Below are positions 49,154-59,354 of a stretch of DNA of 64,000 bases, piece by piece (the first letter of the stretch is position 1; each line of letters begins with the position of its first letter). The position numbers and the translations under genes were made by a program. Location: the NCBI RefSeq assembly GCF_011074885.1, contig NC_054685.1:124001-188000 (forward strand). The letters run 5' to 3'. The stretch comes from Brettanomyces bruxellensis. Lineage: Eukaryota > Ascomycota > Pichiomycetes > Pichiales > Pichiaceae. The notes beneath the pieces were generated by a model. It saw only the letters and a program-made list of their open reading frames with translations, did not search any database and had not been told where the DNA came from.

Positions 49154-50500
49154 TTAAGTAACAATATCGTTGCTATCATCATCATCATCACTTAAACTGC
49201 TCATGGAGATCGATTCACCTGATGAATGTCCTCCCATAGCAAAAGATTCGGTATCGGTGTGTGAGGACGATGAAGATGAGTCATCTTTGCAGTAGAGAAT
49301 AGATATAACAGCGGCTATAATAATGAATTCTCCAATTAAACTCATCCTAGAGGGCCAATGACCAAAAATAACGAGGTCAAAGAAAGATGCATATACAAGC
49401 TGAGAGTATGACATAGCAATGGCCCTTGCAGCTTTCTCCCTTTGCATACCGGCGGTTAGGAGATACTGCATAATAAACCCAGCTAATCCTAAGAGAATCA
49501 AATATGCCCATTGCCGCGCATTGCGAGGCATTTCAAAATTAAGACCAGGAGTTAACATTATTCCAAGAAAAGAAAAGATGCAGGTAATTAAAGCGAAAAA
49601 GGAGACAGTAACCAAGGCATGAGCATGAAAACCAATCTTCCTGATAGAACACATAGCTATACCTGTTCCAAATGGTGCAGACAACGCAAAAAGACTTCCT
49701 AATAATCTTAATTTCGGGTCAGAAGTTTCCAAGTTTCTTCCGCTTCCAGAAGAGCCTTGATCAACGGTTGTTGCCCCAGCTTCAGTTCCTGCTGTAGTTG
49801 AATCCAAGGTCGACTCGCCTCCAAAGATAAAGCTAGGTCTAGAGATGAATATAACGCCCACAAATGCAACCATACCACCAATTGCCTCCGCTTTGGTGAA
49901 TCGCTCATGAAGAAACATGTATGCCATTAATGATGTTATAACTGGCGCCAAGAATGTGATCGATATTGTATCGGACATTGTGAGATAAAGTAAAGCGAAA
50001 TACTGACCCGCCACAGCTATGTAACCTCCAATTCCTCTGCCGATCATATACTTTCTGTAGCCTTTTGGGCCAAACGGGAAATCAGCATCATGCTTGATGA
50101 TCAAATAAATTGCACAGCAGACGTACGTTATACTCATACGAACAAATAGAATTTGAAATGGATGCATTGGCTCGTCAAAATCAGGATCCATGAGTAGGAG
50201 CTTGCAGAAAAGGATCATTAGTGAGTTGAAAATTTGTGAAATCAATGTTAAAGTGACACCCATGTTGGGCACCACATAACTGTTATAACAATAAACAAAT
50301 TTATCGGCAATCCTATTGAAGATGCGATGACGTCTAGTCAGATACAATCCCGGTTGCCAAAGCTTGTTCGACGAAACGGATGACTGTGCTATAGTCTCGG
50401 ACTCTGAATCGCCAATACTCCGCGGCTGTATACTTATGCGTGATAAAGACTTTTCGGACGCTCTAGAGTCAAGCCTTTTATATGAAGAGGCTTTAGCCAT
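49154..50500 (-). CDS. EamA/DMT-superfamily membrane transporter (YMR253C/YPL264C-like)
   Basis: A 448-residue protein with a polar Ser-rich N-terminus (about 70 residues), ten predicted membrane helices and a Ser/Asp-rich C-terminal tail. Two EamA repeats are visible: the first ends with SITFLAPVITSLMAYMFLHE and RFTKAEAIGGMVAFVGVIFI; the second runs through YLILLGLAGFIMQYLLTAGM and AIAMSYSQLVYASFFDLVIF. The closest yeast proteins I know are the uncharacterised YMR253C and YPL264C; the substrate is unknown. The start is the ATG at 50498-50500 because the two upstream codons lead only to a TTG. Divergent from ABF2. Confidence 0.88.
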   Translation of the reverse strand: MAKASSYKRLDSRASEKSLSRISIQPRSIGDSESETIAQSSVSSNKLWQPGLYLTRRHRIFNRIADKFVYCYNSYVVPNMGVTLTLISQIFNSLMILFCKLLLMDPDFDEPMHPFQILFVRMSITYVCCAIYLIIKHDADFPFGPKGYRKYMIGRGIGGYIAVAGQYFALLYLTMSDTISITFLAPVITSLMAYMFLHERFTKAEAIGGMVAFVGVIFISRPSFIFGGESTLDSTTAGTEAGATTVDQGSSGSGRNLETSDPKLRLLGSLFALSAPFGTGIAMCSIRKIGFHAHALVTVSFFALITCIFSFLGIMLTPGLNFEMPRNARQWAYLILLGLAGFIMQYLLTAGMQREKAARAIAMSYSQLVYASFFDLVIFGHWPSRMSLIGEFIIIAAVISILYCKDDSSSSSSHTDTESFAMGGHSSGESISMSSLSDDDDDSNDIVT

Positions 50501-51874
50501 GCTCAAAAGTATTTACGGCCGACTTAATTCGGATCCAATCTATCAGATTGTGTTGGGAAACAGATTTGAAATAATTGTGATACAAGTCGTCATATTTTGA
50601 ACTGATCTCAAAGATTAACTACAGTAATCACTTCAGCGGTAGGCTTCTGAGCAGATTAGCTTTTTTTTATCTTGGGGCGGGACAATATGAATCCTACATC
50701 ATCTCAGCCTAGAAGAAAACTTTCATGTTTCTTAATAGTAGGGACAATAGACAATAGCAAAAAATAAAAAAAGAGCCGATCGATCGTAAAGAGAGAGACG
50801 AAAGAGATTTTTTGGAAAGACGACTGAAATGGGTAAAAAAGACGAGTAATAGTAAAACTACATCCATACCCAAGTAAAAAAAAATTGCAGCTATCCGAAT
50901 ATTTAATACACCCGTACATTCTCTGTTTATTCGAAGTCTGAAATCAGCCACCACCCAACGACTACGCTTATTCCACCAGACATCAGTATTCTTTCCACTC
51001 ACATAAAAAAATTCATTTTTTTCCGCAACATCACTACGTATTTTTTTTGTTTTCATAAATCGACTCCGCCTTCTTAATTGGTCGCTTGCTCATTTTCGCA
51101 TAAAAATTAGAGAGCAGATTACGGCATCTGTAAACAAATAAGTTGCATGATACACCATCAAAGATTAAACCAGAGTATAATTTTAGCACCAATAATATAA
51201 TATAGTGATTTCTGGAAATATTATTATTCTGACGTACAGCGGCTTTAGAATGGATCCCCAAAGAAGTACAGGCAGAAATGTGCAAGATGTTGGAAATTGG
51301 GTATAAATATTTCATCAAGACTAAAGCTTTTGAGAAAAAAGCAGATTTGAGCAAGCGTTGCAAGGTAAAGCCAGAAAAGCGTGATTATGCTGGGAAGTGG
51401 GAGTGTAACCACACAGACGGGAAATAATGCATGAAATTAGTAAAGAACACAAATTTAGATGAATGAAAACAATGCAGAAAGTAGGTGGGACTTTGAACAA
51501 TGCATATTATCTTATAAAGACAAAGAGTCTTGTAAACAAAAAACACAGCAAAAATAACGAGTAATATTCGTAAAATAAACAAAAAAAAAGCGCATACCCC
51601 AGCAGTGCGAAGCGAAATATAAGTCGCGTGTTTGTTGCACAAAAAAAGTTACCTGTAAACTAATTCCTTAACATCTTACTGAGAAAAGGGAAAAGAAAAA
51701 AATACATATATAAACAAGTAAACATATTTAATACTATCTCAAAGCTGCAATATTTTCAATCCTAACAGGTGTGTGAATCAAATTAACGCTTCATACAGTA
51801 ATACTTGGAATTGAAAATAACCAGATCGTTCGAATTTAATTGACGGTCTTGTACTGACTCTTTGACATAAACTA
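50501..51874. other. Long divergent intergenic region before ABF2
   Basis: 1.37 kb without a credible gene. Several minus-strand frames of 70-115 codons (50704-51363) overlap one another and have mixed, motif-free composition. One contains DVWWNKRSRWVVADFRLRIN, which looks protein-like, but I recognise nothing. A-rich stretches occur near 51580 and 51690-51715. Confidence 0.4.
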
Positions 51875-52426
51875 ATGTTTAACCACTTGTCCAAAAAAAT
51901 CACACCAAGGATTCTTAAGTCCTCAATAGCTTTGACAACGTCGCGCTCATTTATTACAGCTTCCCCAGTGTTCGAAGAGGCTGGCTTGTCCTCTTCGATC
52001 CAACCTGTCAAGGGAAAGAAAAGATCGAAAAAGAGAAAGAGCCAAAAGGACCTCGAAAAGCCAAAGAGACCAATGAGTGCCTTCTCTCTTTACTACAAGG
52101 AGCGTCGTGCTGAATTGGGAAAGACAGACACTCCGCCAACAGATGCAATGAAGCAAATTGCTGAGAAATGGAGAGAGGAATCATCAGATGTCAAGGAGAA
52201 GTACAACGCTCTTAAGGAAGAGGCTAAAGCTGAATATGACCGTAAGATGGCGGAATGGAAAGCTAAATATCCACCTAAGCTTTCAGGCTACAATAAGTTT
52301 GTTAAAGTCAATTTCAACAGAGCCAATGTGACATCTGCTTCGCAGCTGCCAACTGAATCTAAGAGGGTTGCTGCTCTCTGGAGACAATTGACCCCTGAGG
52401 AAAAGAAACAGTGGAACAGCAAATAA
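51875..52426 (+). CDS. ABF2: Mitochondrial HMG-box DNA-packaging protein Abf2
   Basis: A 183-residue protein, the same length as ScAbf2. An Arg/Ser/Thr-rich, acid-free N-terminus (1-33) serves as mitochondrial presequence. A Lys-rich linker leads to HMG box 1 (about 63-130; KPKRPMSAFSLYYKERRAEL, KEKYNALKEEAKAEYDRKMA) and HMG box 2 (about 135-183; KLSGYNKFVKVNF, RVAALWRQLTPEEKKQWNSK). It compacts mtDNA into nucleoids and bends DNA. Box 2 stops early, as in ScAbf2. The ATG at 51875 is required for the presequence. Confidence 0.93.
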   Translation: MFNHLSKKITPRILKSSIALTTSRSFITASPVFEEAGLSSSIQPVKGKKRSKKRKSQKDLEKPKRPMSAFSLYYKERRAELGKTDTPPTDAMKQIAEKWREESSDVKEKYNALKEEAKAEYDRKMAEWKAKYPPKLSGYNKFVKVNFNRANVTSASQLPTESKRVAALWRQLTPEEKKQWNSK

Positions 52427-52972
52427 GGAGCACTCTAAAGTACTTTGATTTATATTTCGCGTTTTATGCAGGTCTGCTCATCTCTTGGTTGATGTGACAG
52501 GATTATGATGGTGTTATCGATCAGCCAATGGGTCAGGCTCAACAAATTTTTTTTTTTTCTTCTTCTTCTTCTTATATTTGTTATTCTTCTTTTCCTTCAA
52601 TGGTCTTCGTTATAATTTCTTTTTTCGTTGTCCAGCAGTTCTTTATTCTTTATAATTTTTCAGGTTGTACTATTTCAATATGATATTAGCGAGTAAACAG
52701 ATCCACTTGTATGTGTGCAATAAGATATTATTCCAATGCCACTAAATTGAAAGTTTGTTGTTTAATTTAAACTTCTTATATTTCGTAATTCTTGTATGTT
52801 TGCTTTACTTTAAATAGCAGATTGAAAGAAAGGATCAAGCAACGACCAAAAAAAAAGTTTGGGATGCGTGCATTAAAATTCCTGTTCCGAATTAGATATG
52901 AAGTTAAGAGATTCTTAAGGAATTTCTTTGCGGCACATGTTACCGTTAACAAAGTTTGTATTATATTAGGAA
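52427..52972. other. Intergenic region ABF2-cyclophilin
   Basis: 546 bases between tandem plus-strand genes. It contains a T-run followed by a short TTC repeat (about 52548-52573). A 63-codon frame at 52792-52983 overlaps the next start in another frame and is probably spurious. Confidence 0.5.
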
Positions 52973-53911
52973 ATGAGAATTGAATACTTAGTTGCGTTCT
53001 TTGTCACTATTTGGACAGTGGTTGCTGAATCCTCCAAAGTAACCGAGAATGTTTCGGCTGAAGGTGATCCTAAGATCGGAAGAGTTGTTATCCTTGAGGT
53101 CGAGCAAAATAAGGAAATTATTGGAAACCTAACGCTAGGAATATTTTATGATGATGTTCCAAAGACTGCCAAAAACTTCTATCTTTTGGCCAAAACCCAG
53201 AAGTACACGGGAACTCTTTTTCACAGGGTGATAAAGGACTTTATGATTCAAGGGGGAGATATCGATGGAAGCGGCGGTTATTCTATATATGGAAAAGAAA
53301 GGGGATCTATGCCAGATGAGAACTTTAAAATTAAACATGATAGACCAGGACGGCTCGCAATGGCTAATGCTGGACCAGACAGCGCTCTTTCACAATTTTA
53401 TATCACTATGAAGGCAACTAGCTGGTTGGACGGACATTATGTAGTGTTCGGGCAACTTATCGATGGATTTGACACCCTCAAGAGTATTGACATTACCGAA
53501 ACTGATCGGAACAATAAACCAAAAAACGATGTCAACATACATTCCGTTTATACCTATCTTTCTGATGGCACCTTAGATAACACGTTAACCGATGAGGAAA
53601 GAACATTTGACATTACTGTTGATGTTCCGACAGAAGAGGATCGAAATTCACTGTTGAATTTGGAGACAGGTAAAAAAGATGAGCCTGGTGGCGAAGATAA
53701 TGGAAAGCAAAAACAAAATGATCGGGAAGCACAGTACAAGGAACATGAAGCTCAGCGTGCAGCAACAAGGCCAAAATATGAGGCATTTTACGTTCTAGTT
53801 CCATTGGTAATTTTTGGAGCTCTTATAACTTTCATGTTGGTGAGATCCAGAAGAAACATCATGTATGCAATTAGAGGTCCTCGTTACAGAAGGGTACAAG
53901 TTCATCGCTGA
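52973..53911 (+). CDS. Secretory-pathway cyclophilin, type I membrane protein (Cpr4/Cpr8-like)
   Basis: A 312-residue peptidyl-prolyl cis-trans isomerase (ScCpr4 318, ScCpr8 308). A signal peptide (1-18, cleavage near VVAES) is followed by the cyclophilin domain (about 35-200) with FHRVIKDFMIQGGD (Arg85, Phe90, Gln93) and SWLDGHYVVFGQL (Trp151, the usual cyclosporin-contact Trp). Next come a charged stalk, one membrane helix (about 267-286) and a basic tail. The catalytic Arg is kept, so it is likely active. Membrane-anchored cyclophilins of this shape are Cpr4 and Cpr8; choosing between them needs a tree. Confidence 0.92.
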   Translation: MRIEYLVAFFVTIWTVVAESSKVTENVSAEGDPKIGRVVILEVEQNKEIIGNLTLGIFYDDVPKTAKNFYLLAKTQKYTGTLFHRVIKDFMIQGGDIDGSGGYSIYGKERGSMPDENFKIKHDRPGRLAMANAGPDSALSQFYITMKATSWLDGHYVVFGQLIDGFDTLKSIDITETDRNNKPKNDVNIHSVYTYLSDGTLDNTLTDEERTFDITVDVPTEEDRNSLLNLETGKKDEPGGEDNGKQKQNDREAQYKEHEAQRAATRPKYEAFYVLVPLVIFGALITFMLVRSRRNIMYAIRGPRYRRVQVHR

Positions 53912-53992
53912 GAATTAAAAAAAAAAAAAATATGTAATCTATTTGAATGCTGGACACTAGGCCGCGTACAAAGGATGCTTGCGCACTAAAAA

Positions 53993-55668
53993 TCACTTAA
54001 ATGAAGGGCAATACTTTTCATATACAAACACCTGGGGTTCGATATGCACAAAACTTCTTAACAAAGACCGAAAGTACGAAATATCCAACTTCCTGATAAT
54101 TACATAAATTGTCAGGGTTGCTTTCTGTGGATTCGAAAGAAAGCTTATTGCACCCACACGATTAACTCCAACTAGGGAATCGACTGAATCAATCTTGATC
54201 CACGTGCACCCGTCCTTCGCAGGAAAGACTTTCTTGTTATTGACACTATCATCAATGTCTGCATAAGTAACCAAATAATTGAAGCTATCCCATTTTGATT
54301 TTAATTCGGTAATATTTTCTGTCTTGTCGTAGGTGATGTCAAGCTTTCCATCTTCATTTCTAAGTTTGTTGAAAAGAGTAATACCGCTCATGCAGGATGC
54401 GATATCCGAATGAATAACAATCGGATAGAGCATTCCTTCTGAAAATTGATGTCCGAGACGAATATTAAGTCGTGTAAGAGCTTCTCCTCCAGGATAGTTA
54501 AAGCTCGAAGCATATGCTGAAAATAATGAAAGCATGTAGTTTCCAAGGCAAAGCAGTGCCAATACAATTTTAAGCGTATAACCTTTATACCTATGTTCGG
54601 TCAAATTTGCTATGCCGGTTGCAGCTGACATGGTCAATGCAGGAACTGCATATATGATAAATCTCCATTCTTTATGAGGCTGCAACGACATAACACCAAT
54701 GAAGACGAACGAAGAAATTACCACAGTTTTAATTGTGCTCACATGATAATTCACTAGATCTGACTTTAGACTCGACAAGCAAAATATTGGAACCACCGGA
54801 ATCATAAACGTTCGTGGGAGATATTTGGTAAAATATGCGTGAAAAGGTTCCGTACCCCATTTTTTTGATTGCCCCTGGACCAAATTGAAGAAAAATGATT
54901 CAAGCTCAGGAAGTGAAGGCTCTCCCCAAAAAAAGCTATCTGTTTTATAACTGATTAAGCATCCGACAATTCCTCCAAGTGATGCTACCACGATTAATGA
55001 CCTGAATTCTATTTGTCGTTGTATAGGGCTACTGTAGAAAGTATGCCGGCGAACATAATGATTTCGAGACGAAAAATAACCCCAAGCGCAAAGAGAAGGC
55101 CAATGCTTCTAGTCGTATCACCATTGATAAAGTTTCCAATACAAATGTTGAAAATAGGGAGGGCCATGAAATTTGGTAATGTTCTGGAGCTATAGAAAAC
55201 GATGTGAAATTGTGTAAACTGTAATAAACCAAACCATGTACCTATTGATTTCGTCCTTCTGCTGCACGATATACTGATCTGATGCTTTAAATAGCACAAT
55301 GCATAGCAGTTGAAAATGCAAAGTAATAATCTGGAAGTAAATTGGTAATTCAGCCAAGTGAGATTATATGCCTGGGAAAAACTCGTAGGAGAAAAGACAT
55401 CTACTAACGGCTTGAGTCTCATTATCAGTGATTCAGGTAGGATACTAAGTGGAATTGCAATTAATAAAGCACCAATAAAGGTTCTTTTCACAACACCAGG
55501 GAACTCTTTATGATCATAATTAGATAGATCATCAACCCCATTGAAAATTATGTCATGAATGGCCTGGAGGTTAAATGACTCTTCAACTTTGGTATATGGT
55601 GCAATGCACAAAAAGTATATTGCTGTTCCAAAAAGCAGACTGTCTAGAAACTTTGAACAGAATATCAT
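53993..55668 (-). CDS. ALG12: Dolichyl-P-Man alpha-1,6-mannosyltransferase Alg12, interrupted by an apparent frameshift
   Basis: Two adjoining minus-strand frames encode one GT22 mannosyltransferase of about 558 residues (ScAlg12 is 551). The first frame contains the family hallmark PYTKVEESFNLQAIHDI and HKEFPGVVKRTFIGALL and stops at a TAG at 55009-55011, just after FRLEII ... ALYND. The second frame continues with VVASLGGIVGCLISYKTDSF and FWGEPSLPE, EWRFIIYAVPALTMS. Adding one base to the AAA at 55012-55014 (minus strand) would join them. Alg12 adds the eighth mannose to the lipid-linked oligosaccharide in the ER lumen. The start is the ATG at 55666-55668; a TTG further up is ignored. Multiple membrane helices are predicted. 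Confidence 0.88.
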
Positions 55669-56429
55669 GTCTTGGGGCAAATATCTGGAAAGAGTGTGCA
55701 AATTTGTTCTATATTAAATTAAAAATGTAAATTCAAAATATTCGATATGGTGATAAGCAAATGTTTTATTTGAGGCAAGAAAACCCCATATTACAGTTCA
55801 CTATATTCGAAGTTACCACGAACCAAGTCACTTGAGAAACGTATCGTGTTTCCATTGGACACAATTTGCGAGACCATATTTGTTTCGCTCTTTTACACTA
55901 CACATTCTTCAACTCTGAACTCTACTAAAATAATCTATCACGTGGCTCCTTTTAATACACGCATGCACTTATTACTTTTTTAATACACGTACAGATAATA
56001 CTTTTATCATTTATAGCACTAGATTTATATATATATAAATGATCATCAAGTTTTCACATTCTGCAAAAGTCAGCTTATCTGTTAGTTATCCTACAGTCGT
56101 GGTTTTCAAAATAAATACAAAATGCTTTTTCTCCTCATCTAATTAGGCTGTGTAGAAATATAGATCAACATCCAACCAATGGAGTTGTTCCAAATCTTGG
56201 GGATTTTTTAATTTGGTTGTGTAAGGAGGGGAGGAGATGCGAAGAGTTTTGGGATAGGAAATTTAACGCAAAAAATTGAACATTGATTCTTTGCAAAGAG
56301 ACTAATAAAAAAAAAATTATGTCTTTTACGTAGCGTCTTAATAAAGAGAATGAACACATTAAACAAATATTTGTAACTCTTAGACATCTAAGGAATTACG
56401 AAAAAAAAGATATATATCATACGTTAATA
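55669..56429. other. Divergent promoter region ALG12-QCR8
   Basis: 761 bases. It includes a TATATATATA stretch (about 56027-56037) and an A-rich leader with TATATAT close to the QCR8 ATG. No other gene is supported. Confidence 0.5.
56176..56180. promoter_or_regulatory. CCAAT box upstream of QCR8
   Basis: ACCAATGG about 250 bases before the QCR8 ATG. Respiratory genes in yeast are commonly driven by the Hap2/3/4/5 CCAAT-binding complex (TNATTGGT); this copy matches seven of eight positions on the minus strand. Assignment is by motif and gene class only. Confidence 0.35.
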
Positions 56430-56988
56430 ATGGTTGTTCATTACATGGGATGGTGGGGACATATGGGTAAGTGTTTTATGCGTACATTATGCAGCATGTT
56501 AATATTGTGATACTTTTCTCGCTGACAAGCAGGTGATATCAACTTAGAAATTCATCATATGCTGACTGTTTGTCAGCATATTTGAGATAAATTTTGAGCT
56601 TATAGCTTGCTTAAATGTTAAGGATATACATTTGATTATGTCCAATAGTCATATAATGGATGATAATGCAGATGACGTTGAATCATATATCTGCCGCCGG
56701 TACGTAAATTGACTTGTCATCTATCAAATACTAACATATGTTAATATTAAAGGTTCTCCAAAGCAAAAGTACATTGCTCAGTATACAGTCTCTCCTTATG
56801 CTCAAAGTCCATTAAAGGGCTCTCTGAATAGAGCTGTGTTTAGTACATTTAGCAGATTTAAGTCACAAGTTTTCTACTGGGCTGTTCCATTATGTATTGT
56901 TTATGGCTTTTGGGCAAAGGCTAGAGACTATAATGCTTATTTATATACCAAGGCCGGAAGAGAGGAGCTAGAGAGGGTCAATGTTTAA
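56430..56988 (+). CDS. QCR8: Cytochrome bc1 complex subunit 8 (Qcr8), with one intron
   Basis: Two exons, 56430-56466 and 56753-56988, encode a 90-residue protein (ScQcr8 is 94). Exon 1 gives YMGWWGHMG and exon 2 gives SPKQKYIAQYTVSPYAQSPL and ends AGREELERVNV, both near-identical to Qcr8. The 286-base intron (56467-56752) starts GTAAGTG, has a perfect TACTAAC branch site at 56729-56735 and ends TTAAAG, splitting a Gly codon. Qcr8 is a single-pass inner-membrane subunit next to cytochrome b in complex III; the helix is FYWAVPLCIVYGFWA. The gene is missed when only long open frames are considered. Confidence 0.95.
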
Positions 56989-57221
56989 TGTACTATCATA
57001 CCATGGTAGCATGATGAGTGTTTAATCTTCCGCTTCTATTATTTAAGGATGAAATATATTTATTTATTATTAAAACCTTCGCTTTTGAATCTTAAAGTAA
57101 TATACGCTGTAATATTCGTTAAGCAGTTTTACAAGGAAAAAAATATTTCGTAATCGACAATTGGAACACTATTAAACCTATTCTAATTTCATGCGGCCCT
57201 CGTTTATTGAGTATGTTCAAA

Positions 57222-57534
57222 TCATTGCTCTTTTTTCTTCTCTACCTCTTTGGAGCTATAGGAAGGCGAAACGTCTTCGTTAAATGCAATGTAAACATAT
57301 AACATCATTACAACATTTGCCACGAATGCAGCTGCACCACCACTCACTATGTCATTGTCAGTTAAGGATCTCGTAGCAAAAAATACAATAAGTGGTGCGC
57401 TCACCATTAAAGCTGTAAATAATAAGAGCTTTTTAACCACAGGACTGCTCAAAGGAAAACAATAACTTAAGTTAGTAGCTAGATATTAAAACAAACCGTA
57501 TCAACAGACATACTTACGCTGGTATATCAACCAT
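57222..57534 (-). CDS. VMA21: V-ATPase assembly factor Vma21, with one intron
   Basis: On the minus strand, exon 1 is 57518-57534 (ATG then VDIP) and exon 2 is 57222-57444, giving 79 residues (ScVma21 is 77). The 73-base intron (57445-57517) starts GTAAGT, has TACTAAC at 57471-57477 and ends CAG. A second acceptor three bases upstream (GAG) would add one Ser. The protein has two membrane helices (KLLLFTALMVSAPLIVFFAT; VANVVMMLYVYIAF) and ends in a Lys-rich tail (KEVEKKKEQ) fitting ER retrieval. Vma21 escorts the Vo sector out of the ER. VMA16 at 14.5 kb encodes one of its clients. Without the intron, exon 2 alone would seem to start with a non-ATG codon. Confidence 0.93.
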
Positions 57535-58030
57535 TATGAAGATTCTCGATACTGGATGGTTAATCCAAATTTGTGAAAGTGTAAGATGGAAAGAGTTCTT
57601 GTTACGTACTCTGATATACCGATAGAGAGGGCAATGTTCTATCGGCAGCAGAAATTTATTGCCCAGAATTAGTGATCAGCTGAGGTCGATCGACGTAATT
57701 AAATACTGTTTCAGATTGATCAAAATAGGACAGTACATATTTAGCAATGTTATCTTTTATGTGTCAACGTTTTGAAAATCTTTAATAAGGTGGAGCAACG
57801 TCTGAATGCATGCTCTCAAATTAAGGTGTTTTCGCTAGTTTGAGAAGCGTCCTTTGGCTGGCAAATAAAATGTAGACGTGATGGCGTAATGTCGCAAGCA
57901 AGAAAAAATATATATATCTAGAATTCTGGGAATCCAGTTACTAAATGAGGACATGAACAGAAAATGCCAGCAGCCAACCCAATTGCTTTATGATCTACAC
58001 TAAGTTTAACATTCAGTTTGTCATTTAAAC
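57535..58030. other. Divergent promoter region VMA21-PhyH gene
   Basis: 496 bases between divergent starts with no ORF or RNA gene. A TATA-like stretch (aaaatatatatatctag) at about 57905-57921 lies some 110 bases before the dioxygenase ATG. Confidence 0.5.
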
Positions 58031-58954
58031 ATGAGGCTTTCACCAACACAAATTAATGATTTTGAAAAAAATGGTTGCCTTGTAATTCCAAACTTTCTAA
58101 GGTTGGATGTGGTTGAATCTTTAAATTATGAGATTGAACACCTATATTCCAAGTTCGACATCAACAAGCATCCTATGACAAAGTTCACGACTGAGATTAA
58201 TGGAAAGCATATTGGCAATAAGTATTTCTTGGAATCTTCTGATAAAATACACTATTTTTTTGAACCAGATGCCTTTGATTCCAAAAGCATGTTGACAAAA
58301 CCAGTTGATAAATCAATTAACAAGATCGGTCATGGTTTACATATTTTGGATAAAAATTTCAAAAGTATAACCATTAATTCAACCATAAGTGAAATTTGCA
58401 CCCAGTTAGGTTATAGAGATCCCAGGGCGTTACAAAGCATGGTTATCATAAAACAACCTGGAATAGGTAACGAGGTTCCCCCGCACACGGATTCGGAATT
58501 TCTTTATACGAATCCTGTTACGTGTCTTGGATTCTGGTTTGCTTTGGAGAACTGTACTGCAAAAAATGGATGCTTACAGATTATTTCAGGGTCGCATAAA
58601 ATGCATACTTTGAAGAAAAGATTTGTCCGAGACACGGAAAAAGGTGGAACTAAGTTTGTTCACGTTAATGAGCCTTTGAAAAACTGGAATTCAAATGTTG
58701 ATCATGAAAAGGGAGAAAATTCATGGCAAAAATCATCAAAATATACGAATGTCGAGGTTCCTGCAGGAAGTTTGGTTTTGATTCATGGAAATTTGGTCCA
58801 CAAATCAGATAGAAATAATTCCCAGACCTCGAGAAATGCATATGTATTTCATGTTTTGGAAGCAGATTCAAAATATGACGACTTGAATTGGTTACAGATC
58901 CCGTTTGATAATCCGAGTGGTACTGATAACTTTACTAGAATATCTGAAAGGTAA
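58031..58954 (+). CDS. PhyH-family Fe(II)/2-oxoglutarate dioxygenase (PHYHD1-like)
   Basis: A 307-residue non-haem iron oxygenase. The metal triad is readable: His152 and Asp154 in PPHTDSEFL and His257 in GNLVHKSDRN. A downstream Arg267 (SRNAYVFHV) fits the 2-oxoglutarate carboxylate anchor. The stretch ALQSMVIIKQPGIGNEVPPH and the short overall length resemble animal PHYHD1 rather than peroxisomal phytanoyl-CoA hydroxylase, and there is no evident PTS1 (ends ISER) or PTS2. I know of no S. cerevisiae counterpart, so it may be a lineage-retained or acquired gene. Substrate unknown. Active-site residues are intact. Confidence 0.88.
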   Translation: MRLSPTQINDFEKNGCLVIPNFLRLDVVESLNYEIEHLYSKFDINKHPMTKFTTEINGKHIGNKYFLESSDKIHYFFEPDAFDSKSMLTKPVDKSINKIGHGLHILDKNFKSITINSTISEICTQLGYRDPRALQSMVIIKQPGIGNEVPPHTDSEFLYTNPVTCLGFWFALENCTAKNGCLQIISGSHKMHTLKKRFVRDTEKGGTKFVHVNEPLKNWNSNVDHEKGENSWQKSSKYTNVEVPAGSLVLIHGNLVHKSDRNNSQTSRNAYVFHVLEADSKYDDLNWLQIPFDNPSGTDNFTRISER

Positions 58955-59354
58955 GACTCATATTCTGGTGTATTGTTATCCGTAAGATAAACAACAACTT
59001 CGTTTTATATTTATGTTTTTCATTTATATTATATAATTAACACTCCCTAATACATGTAACTTTTTTTTCTTTCGACCCAAGAAAGTGAGGAGCTGGTACG
59101 AAAGAAGTGAGTGTTCAATTGCTACATATTTATTATTCATTATTTATTTATCAGCACGCCAATCATAAATTTATTGTTCCGTTCTTTTTGATAAGCAGTC
59201 GTGACGTTTAAAAAGAATGCGGTCAAAGTCACGAGCATCAAAATATTTACAAGTATGAAAAAATAAATGTATAAGAATCCTTTTCTTCGAACAATGCTAA
59301 ATGTTATTTGAATTTTATCAACGAGTCGTCAATTCAAGTAGCCAGTATTTTACT
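58955..59354. other. Convergent intergenic region
   Basis: 400 bases between the ends of the dioxygenase gene and the gene on the minus strand ending at 59355. No feature recognised; the 87-codon plus-strand frame near 59308-59571 runs antisense into the neighbouring gene. Confidence 0.5.

Noticed and set aside
50704..51363. Several overlapping minus-strand frames of 71-115 codons upstream of ABF2
   Set aside because: They overlap one another in different frames and have no motif; only one short stretch looked protein-like and could not be extended.
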